A DNA stretch of 64,000 nucleotides from NCBI GenBank assembly GCA_019358835.1, contig JAHHIH010000010.1, positions 124,001-188,000 on the forward strand, given 5' to 3'. Origin of the DNA: Tildeniella torsiva UHER 1998/13D (lineage in GTDB: Bacteria; Cyanobacteriota; Cyanobacteriia; Phormidesmidales; Phormidesmidaceae). Below are positions 47,122 to 54,266 of the stretch, piece after piece; the stretch's first letter is position 1, and each line of letters opens with the position of its first letter. Below the pieces are notes generated by a model, which ran no database searches, had not been told where the DNA came from, and worked only from the letters and a program-made list of their open reading frames with translations. Both the position numbers and the translations under genes were made by a program.

Positions 47122-47233
47122 CTGGCTGTCATCTCAGGACTCAGGCGACTCCCTCAGACCCAACTCGAAGTCAAACCCAGTGGAATAATGGGAGGGTAGT
47201 GTTTTTCGCTACTGACCTTTTAACCGCCTCCCC

Positions 47234-48781
47234 ATGACCCCCGACTCTGACTCCATACAGCCCTGGCTTTCGCTCAAGCGGCTTTTTCTGATTATTGTGA
47301 CGGCCCTGGTGGGGCTGGTACTGGTGCAATCGCTGCTGAGTAGCTGGAATGAACCCCAGGTGGCAAGCCAGCTCCAGCTCTATCAGACCGATCTGCTGCT
47401 AGAGGGTAGCGCCTGGAAGGGGGAGGGGTTGCCCGAAGACCAGTGGCCTGTAATCCGCGAGGGCTTGCTGGGTAAAGACCCCGTGGCCAACGCCAAAAAG
47501 CAGTACGAAGAGGTGCGGGAAGGGGCGGTTGAGGGCATGGATCGCTGGCAAACGCAAACCACCCCTTCTCTAGCCGATGGCACCAACGCAGGCAAGCCCC
47601 TGGCCCGGCGGCTGCAAACCGCCCTCGACCAGCAGCAGGCGCTGATTCACCGTCTCGATCTGCGGCTGGGCCTCATGGATGCCTACCAGGGTAAGTCTGA
47701 GTCCGCCATCGAGCGCTGGCAACAGGTGCGCGACAGTGACACCGCCTTTGCCCCGGTGGTGCGCACCGCCGACACCCTAGTTCGCATCTGGCAAGACGAC
47801 GTACTCCCCGAGGATGAAGCCTGGCTAAGGCAGTCGCTCAACGGCTGGTTTGAGTACCGCGCCCTCGATCAGCTCTACGGGATGGAAGGCCGAGAGGGCG
47901 ATCGCGCCCAGCTCCAGACCCAGGAGCAAGAGACCGCCCAGGCCAAATTGGTCAAGCTGGCTCTGGTGGGTGTGGTGCCGACATTGGGGGCGATCGTGGG
48001 CATCGGGCTGATCATTTGGCTAGTGGCCCAGCGGGTGCTGCGGGGCAGCCAGTCAGTGCTGCGCCAAAACGCCGGGCGCGGCTGGGAAATTCCCTGGACG
48101 GGTGAAATTGTTTGGCAAGTGCTGATCGTCGGATTTTTCTTCGTGGGGCAAATTTTGCTGCCCCTGGTGCTGGGCGGGCTGGGCTTTAGCAGCGGCAGCC
48201 TCAGCAGCCGGGGGCGGGCAATTTTTTCGCTGGTTTACTACCTGCTGATGGCGGCGGGGTCTTTGGCGGTGCTGTGGTGGTCGATTCGCCCCTACCGCCC
48301 GGTGCCCAAGGAAATGTTTAGCCTGAAACCGTCACGTTCTGGGCTGCTCTGGGGGCTGGGGGGCTACTTTGTCGCCGTGCCGCTGATGTTTGGGGTGGCG
48401 CTGCTCAACCAGCAGATTTGGCAGGGGCAGGGGGGCAGCAACCCGCTGCTGCAAACGGTGCTTGAAGAGCAGGACGGCGTGGCGCTGCTGGTGTTCTTTT
48501 TGACGGCGGCGATCGCGGCTCCCCTGTTTGAAGAATTTCTGTTTCGCGGTTTTTTGCTGCCCTCGCTGACCCGCTATGTGTCAGCGGGCTGGGCGATCGC
48601 CCTCAGCGCCCTGATCTTTGCCGCCGCCCACCTCAGCCTGTCGGAGGTGCTGCCCCTGACCCTGCTGGGGGCAATTTTAGGGTTTGTGTATACGCGATCG
48701 CGCACGCTGATCTCCCCCATGGTGCTCCACAGCGCCTGGAACAGCGCCACCATGCTGGGCCTATTTATCCTCGGCGGGTAA
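47234..48781 (+). CDS. CPBP family intramembrane metalloprotease
   Basis: 515 residues. A TM helix near the N terminus, a soluble helical region (~35-225) with a count-like pattern of short helices, then at least seven TM helices. The CPBP (Abi/CAAX-protease) motifs are present: APLFEEFLFRGFLLPSL (the EExxxR motif) at about 432-448, IFAAAHLSLSEVLPL with its His, and the last HSAWNSATMLG. Such proteins are Rce1-like glutamic/metal proteases; the substrate is unknown. In cyanobacteria the long N-terminal soluble part is usual for this subgroup. Confidence 0.92.
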   Translation: MTPDSDSIQPWLSLKRLFLIIVTALVGLVLVQSLLSSWNEPQVASQLQLYQTDLLLEGSAWKGEGLPEDQWPVIREGLLGKDPVANAKKQYEEVREGAVEGMDRWQTQTTPSLADGTNAGKPLARRLQTALDQQQALIHRLDLRLGLMDAYQGKSESAIERWQQVRDSDTAFAPVVRTADTLVRIWQDDVLPEDEAWLRQSLNGWFEYRALDQLYGMEGREGDRAQLQTQEQETAQAKLVKLALVGVVPTLGAIVGIGLIIWLVAQRVLRGSQSVLRQNAGRGWEIPWTGEIVWQVLIVGFFFVGQILLPLVLGGLGFSSGSLSSRGRAIFSLVYYLLMAAGSLAVLWWSIRPYRPVPKEMFSLKPSRSGLLWGLGGYFVAVPLMFGVALLNQQIWQGQGGSNPLLQTVLEEQDGVALLVFFLTAAIAAPLFEEFLFRGFLLPSLTRYVSAGWAIALSALIFAAAHLSLSEVLPLTLLGAILGFVYTRSRTLISPMVLHSAWNSATMLGLFILGG

Positions 48782-48827
48782 CTCTACATGTAGATCTCCT
48801 GAACTAATAGGGCGCTATTATGGCCCC

Positions 48828-50138
48828 ATGATCACCCTTCTCCACCTCTCCGATATCCATATGGGCAGCGGGTTTGCCCACGGTCGCCTCAACCCCGAAA
48901 CCGGCCTCAACACCCGGCTCGAAGACTTCATTGCCGCCCTCACCCGCTGCATCGATCGCGCCCTGGCCGAGTCGGTCGCTCTGGTGCTGTTTGGTGGCGA
49001 TGCATTCCCGGATGCCACGCCGCCGCCGCTGGTGCAGCAGGCCTTGGCCCGCCAGTTTTGTCGGCTGTCGGCGGCGGGCATACCCACCGTGCTGCTGGTG
49101 GGCAACCACGACCAGCATGCCCAGGGCATGGGCGGAGCCAGCCTGTCGATCTACAGAACCTTGGGGGTGCCAGGGGTCATGGTGGGCGATCGCCTCGAAA
49201 CCCACCGCATTGACACCCGCAACGGCCCGGTGCAGGTGGTCACCCTGCCCTGGCTGACCAAATCAACCCTGCTCACCCGGCCCGAAACCGAGGGTTTCTC
49301 AATGGCCCAGGTCAACGAGCTGCTGCTCGATCGCCTGCGGGTAGCCCTGGAGGGCGAAATTCGCCGCCTCGACCCCGCGATTCCCGCTATTTTGCTGGCC
49401 CATGCCATGGTCGATACCGCCACCTACGGGGCCGAGCGGTTTTTGGCCACCGGGCGGGGCTTTAACATTCCCATGGCGATGCTGGCCCGACCCTGCTTTG
49501 ACTACGTGGCCCTAGGCCACGTGCACCGCTACCAGGTGCTCTGCGAACAGCCCCTGATGATTTACCCCGGCAGCATAGAGCGGGTTGACTTCAGTGAAGA
49601 GGCCGAGGCCAAGGGCTATCTATTGGTGCAGGTGAGTAAGGAAAACACCCAGGCCGAGTTTTGTCCCCTGCCCGTACGCCCCTTCAAAACCATCCAGGTC
49701 GATCTCACTGGGGCTGAAAATCCCCAGGTTGGGCTGGAGCGGGCGATCGCCAAAGCCGACATCACCGATGCCGTAGTGCGCTGCCTCTACACCCTGCGCA
49801 CTGACCAAGTGGATCAGATCGACCAGTCTGCCCTAGAAACCGTCTTGGCCGCCGCCCATACCTACACCCTGCAACCCGAGCTGAAAGCCCAAATCAGCCG
49901 CAGCCGCTTGCCCGAACTGGGTACCGACAGCACCTTGGATCCGTTAACAGCCCTGGGCACCTACCTGGCTAACCGCAATGACCTTGGCGACCTGGCCGAG
50001 GCCATGATGACCGCCGCCGCTGCCCTCATAGCCGACGAAACCGAGGTTGACCTGCCCCACGAACCTGCCGATATTGACCTAGATGACCTGGACAGTCTGG
50101 TGCTTGAGGAAACCGCCCAGCAGCTGCGGCTTCTCTAG
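48828..50138 (+). CDS. sbcD: DNA repair exonuclease SbcD
   Basis: Mre11-type nuclease subunit of 436 residues. Calcineurin-like metal motifs: LHLSDIHMG (DxH) at 5-13, LFGGDAFPD (GD) near 57-65, LVGNHD (GNH[ED]), LLAHAMVDTATYG and VALGHVHRYQ (GHxH). The second half holds a dimer/capping region and ends in an acidic tail. It acts with an SbcC/Rad50 ATPase to open DNA hairpins and ends; no sbcC follows here, which is usual in cyanobacteria where the two genes are often apart. Confidence 0.93.
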   Translation: MITLLHLSDIHMGSGFAHGRLNPETGLNTRLEDFIAALTRCIDRALAESVALVLFGGDAFPDATPPPLVQQALARQFCRLSAAGIPTVLLVGNHDQHAQGMGGASLSIYRTLGVPGVMVGDRLETHRIDTRNGPVQVVTLPWLTKSTLLTRPETEGFSMAQVNELLLDRLRVALEGEIRRLDPAIPAILLAHAMVDTATYGAERFLATGRGFNIPMAMLARPCFDYVALGHVHRYQVLCEQPLMIYPGSIERVDFSEEAEAKGYLLVQVSKENTQAEFCPLPVRPFKTIQVDLTGAENPQVGLERAIAKADITDAVVRCLYTLRTDQVDQIDQSALETVLAAAHTYTLQPELKAQISRSRLPELGTDSTLDPLTALGTYLANRNDLGDLAEAMMTAAAALIADETEVDLPHEPADIDLDDLDSLVLEETAQQLRLL

Positions 50139-50325
50139 CCATTTCATGTAGAGTATTTCAGCTCATAAAATACCTAGATCGCAGGGGGCTAAATGCTTCC
50201 TGGCACAGCGGTTTAGCCGCATTTCTGGACAAGATATCAGCTGGAACATGCTTAACCGATTGCAGAACCGCCCCTTGCAGTACCATTGAGCCCAGACCTT
50301 GAGCCCAGTGGAATTCTGTCTGCCC

Positions 50326-51288
50326 ATGAACGAGGGCGAGTACCAACGCCGCATTAGCTACCGCCTGTTGTTGACGACCCTGTGGGCAACCCTGCTGCTG
50401 CTGGCGGTGCAGGCCATCGGCGGGTGGGCCAACCAGTCGCTGACCCTGCTGGCCGAGTCGCTGCACACCCTGGTAGACGGGTTTAGCACCGTGCTCAGCC
50501 TGGTGGCGGTGACCTCTCCCCAGCGGCAGATGGGCCGCGAGGTCTGGGGCCACGGGCGCGCCGAGGTGGCAGGCAGCCTGATTTTGTGCGCGTTTTTGGG
50601 GTTTACCGGGGTCAGTTTGCTGCTGATTGCCCTGCGCCAGGTGTTAGGTGGCCTCACCGGGGCGGCGACCCCATTTCCTGTGGCGATTGACTCATCTGTG
50701 CTGCGGTTTACGGCGGCGATGGTGATTCTCAACGTGGCCCTGGGCATCTACGCCAGCTACCAGGCCCGCAGCCTCAGCAGCCAGGCCCTCAAGCTCAACA
50801 CGCGCCACTTTTTGGCCGATGCCTGGCTGAGCATTGTCATGGTCGGGGTGCTGCTGGCGATCTGGCAGGGGCAGCGCTGGCTCGACCCGGTCTTTGCGCT
50901 GGTGCTGCTGCCGCTGGTGGGCCGCAGCCTGTGGCGAGTGCTCAACGAACAGCTGCCAATGCTGCTGCGCCCCACGGCGATCGCCCCCGAAGCCATTTCC
51001 CACCTTGCCACCCAGGTAGAGGGCGTCACTCGCTGCACCCGCATTCGCTCTAGGGGCATGGTGGGCCGCCAGGTGTGGATTGAGATTCACCTGGTGCTGC
51101 ACCCCGAGTTTGTAGAATCGGCAGAAACCATCGGCGAACAGATCGATGCCCAGCTACGCCAGCGCTACGGCCCCCTCCGCACCCAGGTCTGGGTCGAATC
51201 TGCCCGCCCTTATCAGGATGCTTTTACCGAACCGGGTATGCCTAACTATCTGCCGCCATCCTCCGGCAGCGGCGGTGACTGGGCCTGA
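50326..51288 (+). CDS. Cation diffusion facilitator family transporter
   Basis: 320 residues from the ATG at 50326. Six TM helices: the first two carry LTLLAESLHTLVDGFSTVL with the HxxxD metal site, WGHGRAEVAGSLI follows, and TM5 has TRHFLADAWLSIVMVGVL with the second HxxxD pair. The C-terminal cytoplasmic domain (~215-310) includes VEGVTRCTRIRSRGMVGRQ and IEIHLVLHPEF, typical of CDF dimerisation domains. The family exports Zn2+, Mn2+, Fe2+ or Co2+. Double His/Asp sites would fit Zn, but I cannot assign the metal. Confidence 0.92.
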   Translation: MNEGEYQRRISYRLLLTTLWATLLLLAVQAIGGWANQSLTLLAESLHTLVDGFSTVLSLVAVTSPQRQMGREVWGHGRAEVAGSLILCAFLGFTGVSLLLIALRQVLGGLTGAATPFPVAIDSSVLRFTAAMVILNVALGIYASYQARSLSSQALKLNTRHFLADAWLSIVMVGVLLAIWQGQRWLDPVFALVLLPLVGRSLWRVLNEQLPMLLRPTAIAPEAISHLATQVEGVTRCTRIRSRGMVGRQVWIEIHLVLHPEFVESAETIGEQIDAQLRQRYGPLRTQVWVESARPYQDAFTEPGMPNYLPPSSGSGGDWA

Positions 51289-51387
51289 GCAATTTTGGAT
51301 TTTAGTTTCACCCTAAACTTCTGCGGGCAGACACCTGGGTCTGCCCCTACCCGTCCACCCAAAATCTAAAATCGGCAATCCAAAATT

Positions 51388-52008
51388 TTATGGTGTTGGC
51401 CCACTCTGCATCGGCCCCAGATAGCGAGTCAGGTAGGGCGAAAATACTTCATAAATTAGCGTCAGCGGCTTGCCCCGGTGCCAAAACAGGTAGTGGCGAC
51501 CCCAAAACGGCCCGGCTTGGCCAAAGGCTTCTTCTAGGGCAGGCGAATCGCCGTAGTAGAGGCCCTGAATGTCGCGGTAGAGCTCGGTGCGCAGGCGGGC
51601 CAGGCTGGCCCAAATGGGCAGCGACTTATTTTGCAGATACTCATCGACGTGGCTGGCTTCCCACCAGGAAGCGGCGTAGGCGAGGCGCTGGCCCGAGGCG
51701 GTGCGCAGCCACACCTGGCGGCGCAGGCGAGGGCCGGGCACCACGCGAATGATGTCGGGGGCACCGTCGAGATCCATGCCCACTGGGGTCATGTCGATGA
51801 CATCGACCTCGGTGCGATCGCGCGTCAGCAGCTGCAAATGGCGCGTGGGCGAGCCATCTCCCAACAGTAAAATTTGCCAGGCGGGGGCGAGCTGGTCGTG
51901 GGGCAGGCCCTTCTGTACCGTGGGCTGCCCAGCCTGCCAGCGGGGGGCAAGGGCGTGCCAGTCACTGGGCACCGCCGGGTCAATGATGGGCTGTAGGGCA
52001 GAAGCCAA
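51388..52008 (-). CDS. Chorismate lyase (cyanobacterial UbiC-like)
   Basis: 206 residues, soluble. The family pattern is clear: APAWQILLLGDGSPTRHLQLLTRD, VDVIDM, PRLRRQVWLRTASGQRLAYAASWW and SLARLRTELYRDI, with the late GRHYLFWHRGKPLTLIYEVFSP. The conserved Arg and Glu of the chorismate lyase fold are present (RRQVWLR, IYEVFSP). In cyanobacteria this enzyme makes 4-hydroxybenzoate, the head group of plastoquinone. Start ATG at 52008. Confidence 0.88.
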   Translation of the reverse strand: MASALQPIIDPAVPSDWHALAPRWQAGQPTVQKGLPHDQLAPAWQILLLGDGSPTRHLQLLTRDRTEVDVIDMTPVGMDLDGAPDIIRVVPGPRLRRQVWLRTASGQRLAYAASWWEASHVDEYLQNKSLPIWASLARLRTELYRDIQGLYYGDSPALEEAFGQAGPFWGRHYLFWHRGKPLTLIYEVFSPYLTRYLGPMQSGPTP

Positions 52009-52154
52009 GGGCGTTACAAAAATTCATGTGTTAATTCTATGCTATCGCGACAGCCCGACCCTTTCCAGCTAAATCTGAAGAATCGGCGCAGGCTACAGTG
52101 AATCAGTTCATCAGAGTCCATCGACAATGTTCATTATTGGGGGAGTGCGCCACC

Positions 52155-52571
52155 ATGGTGGAGGGAATCAAACTAGCGGTCAACGGCACCCTAATGCGGG
52201 GGCTTGAACTTAACCCAAACTTGCTCAACGCTGGGGCAGAGTTCCTCTACGAGGCGGCCACCACCCCTAGCTACCGCCTGTGGTCGATCAACGACGTGCA
52301 CCCTGCCATGATGCGAGTCAGCGCTGGCGGCATCGCCGTGGTGCTGGAGGTATGGCAGGTGCCCCCCGACGGGCTGGTGCAGGTGCTGCTGCAAGAGCCG
52401 CCGGGGCTAAGCATTGGCAAAGTGCCCCTAAACACCGGCGAAACGGTGCTGGGGGTGCTGGGCGAGCCTGTGCTGTGTGAAGGCCAGCGCGAGATTTCGG
52501 CCTACGGCGGCTGGCGATCGTACTGCGCAGCGCTAGAGCGATCGCCAGCGCCACAGCCAAAGCTGGCTTAG
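52155..52571 (+). CDS. Allophanate hydrolase C-terminal-type domain protein
   Basis: 138 residues from ATG 52155, preceded by GGGGGAG about 10 bases upstream. The whole protein follows the pattern of the C-terminal domain of allophanate hydrolase (AtzF/DUF1-type): AVNGTLMRGLELNPNLLNAGA, TPSYRLWSINDVHPAMMRV, AVVLEVWQVPPDGLVQVL and GLSIGKVPL with a final LGEPVLC. It lacks the amidase domain. In AtzF this part has decarboxylase-like activity on N-carboxycarbamate; stand-alone forms occur in cyanobacteria and their role is not known. A longer start at 52098 is less likely. Confidence 0.8.
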   Translation: MVEGIKLAVNGTLMRGLELNPNLLNAGAEFLYEAATTPSYRLWSINDVHPAMMRVSAGGIAVVLEVWQVPPDGLVQVLLQEPPGLSIGKVPLNTGETVLGVLGEPVLCEGQREISAYGGWRSYCAALERSPAPQPKLA

Positions 52572-52653
52572 CCGAGATTATTCACGAACCCGTTAATTAG
52601 AGGCTGTTATTCTCGTTTTCACAGAAATTTATGTTGGGCAACCTTCCTCTGCA

Positions 52654-52695
52654 GGTCAAAAGGCTGGCAAGTTCGAACCTGCCAACCTTTTGACC
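52654..52695. repeat. Inverted-repeat element, copy B
   Basis: A 16-bp arm pair (GGTCAAAAGGCTGGCA and TGCCAACCTTTTGACC, one mismatch that is a G-T pair on the minus strand) flanks AGTTCGAACC. It lies between convergent genes and can act as a terminator hairpin. Core words (GGCAAGTT, CCTTTTGACC) recur in the element at 1178-1235. Confidence 0.7.
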
Positions 52696-52743
52696 AAAAC
52701 CACACATTCCGGCTTCTCTCGACTTGAAATCAGGCTAGAAACC

Positions 52744-54177
52744 CTACTCCACCGTCAGCAGGAATCGCCCCTGCCCGCCTGCCTCGTAGCTGTTGACTAG
52801 CACCGAGTAGGTGCCGTTGCGGGGCAGGGTAACCACCATTTCAGAATTGGTATTGTTGGGGTTGGCGTCGTCGTTTTCGGCCAGGCGGTTGCCGGCCTCA
52901 TCGAGCAAAATCAGGTAGGTGTCGAAGTCGGGGCTCTCTAGCCGCAGGCGCACCGACTGCCCGGCCCGACCCTGAAAGCCAAATTCTTGGTAGTAGGAGC
53001 CATCTTGCAGGGTGCCATCGCCCGGCCCGAGATTGCCCTGCTGCCGCAGCCCCGTACTGCTCGGGGTGCTCGGGGTTGGGCCACCCTGACCGCCACCCGT
53101 CTGACTGAGCTGCAGCTGGTAGCGCCCCGACTCGCCCTGCCCGTAGCTGTTAGCCAAAATGATGTACGACCCGGTGTAAGGCAGCTGCACCGAGATGCGG
53201 GCGCTGAGATCGCCGCCGCTGTCATCGTCTTGAACGGAAAAATCGTCGCGATCGGCGGCCAGCAAAATCAGGTAGGGGTCAACATCCTGACTGTTCATGG
53301 CGATGGTGACGGTTTGCCCCGCCTGCCCCTCAAACCGGTAGGGGTTGTAGAAGCTGCCGTCGGGCAGCACGTTGCTGGTGTCGTTGAGCTGGCCCTGCAC
53401 CGATGCGCCCAGGGCGATAGGAGCGGGCTCGCGGCTGGTGCGATCGGCGGGGGCTGAGGCCGTGGCCGTGCCCGATCGCACCGAGGCCAAAAACGTCTGC
53501 ACCGCGTCGGTGGGAATGGCAAAGCCAATGCCCACATTGCCCCCCCCGTCCCCGGTGGTAAAGATTGAGGTGTTGACGCCGATCACCTGGCCAGCGCTGT
53601 TGAGCAGGGGGCCGCCTGAGTTGCCGGGGTTAATGGCGGCATCGGTTTGAATGACGTTGCGATCGCGGTCAATGCGGCTGACAATGCCCACGGTGAGGGT
53701 GCCCTCTAACCCAAAAGGGCTGCCGATGGCAAAGGCGCTCTGCCCCACCCGCACTGAGTTAGCGGGGGCCAGCGTTACGGTGGGCAGGCCCGTGGGGTTG
53801 CCCCGCAGCCGCACCGCCGCCAGGTCGAGCCGGTCTTGGCCATAGCCCACCACGTCGCCCTGAAAACTGCGGCCATCAGAGAGGCGCACGGTGACCACGC
53901 GCTCAGCGCCCACCACGTGGGCGTTGGTGAGAATTAGCCCGCTGGGGTCGATGATGCTGCCGCTGCCGCCGCCGTCGCGAGTATTAATGGCCACCACCGC
54001 CGGGCTCACCTGGTCGTACACACGAATTGTGGTGGCCTCATCCACGGTGGACTGCGCCAGGGCGGGAGCCGCCGCCAGGGGCGTTAGTCGAACGGGGGCG
54101 ATCGCTGCGATCCCCGCCAGTAGGGCCCCTAGGGCTAACGAACTCGATGCCAATCGTTTCACTGCTGCCTGTGCCAT
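52744..54177 (-). CDS. Secreted trypsin-like (S1C) protease with two PPC domains
   Basis: 477 residues. An N-terminal signal peptide or anchor (residues ~9-42, ending PALAQ), then a Deg/HtrA-type protease with catalytic His87 in LTNAHVVG, Asp118 in DRLDLAAVRL and Ser187 in NPGNSGGPLL. In place of the PDZ domain of HhoA/HhoB/HtrA come two pre-peptidase C-terminal (PPC) beta domains (about 255-360 and 385-477), each with the D-x-D-PYLILL or DFDTYLILLD strand pattern. Likely an exported protease that acts in the periplasm or at the cell surface. The loss of PDZ suggests different substrate recognition from the HtrA proteins. Confidence 0.9.
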   Translation of the reverse strand: MAQAAVKRLASSSLALGALLAGIAAIAPVRLTPLAAAPALAQSTVDEATTIRVYDQVSPAVVAINTRDGGGSGSIIDPSGLILTNAHVVGAERVVTVRLSDGRSFQGDVVGYGQDRLDLAAVRLRGNPTGLPTVTLAPANSVRVGQSAFAIGSPFGLEGTLTVGIVSRIDRDRNVIQTDAAINPGNSGGPLLNSAGQVIGVNTSIFTTGDGGGNVGIGFAIPTDAVQTFLASVRSGTATASAPADRTSREPAPIALGASVQGQLNDTSNVLPDGSFYNPYRFEGQAGQTVTIAMNSQDVDPYLILLAADRDDFSVQDDDSGGDLSARISVQLPYTGSYIILANSYGQGESGRYQLQLSQTGGGQGGPTPSTPSSTGLRQQGNLGPGDGTLQDGSYYQEFGFQGRAGQSVRLRLESPDFDTYLILLDEAGNRLAENDDANPNNTNSEMVVTLPRNGTYSVLVNSYEAGGQGRFLLTVE

Positions 54178-54266
54178 ATAAACCCCAAATACCCTCTAAA
54201 AGTGCACTACCGAGTCGGCATGAGGTAGTACCTGATACCTACTATTTACCTATCCTTCCCGTACTT

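Noticed and set aside
52671-52678. GTTCGAAC, a tRNA T-loop-like word
   Set aside because: The surrounding stem is a long inverted repeat and cannot form a tRNA; no anticodon or acceptor arm is present.
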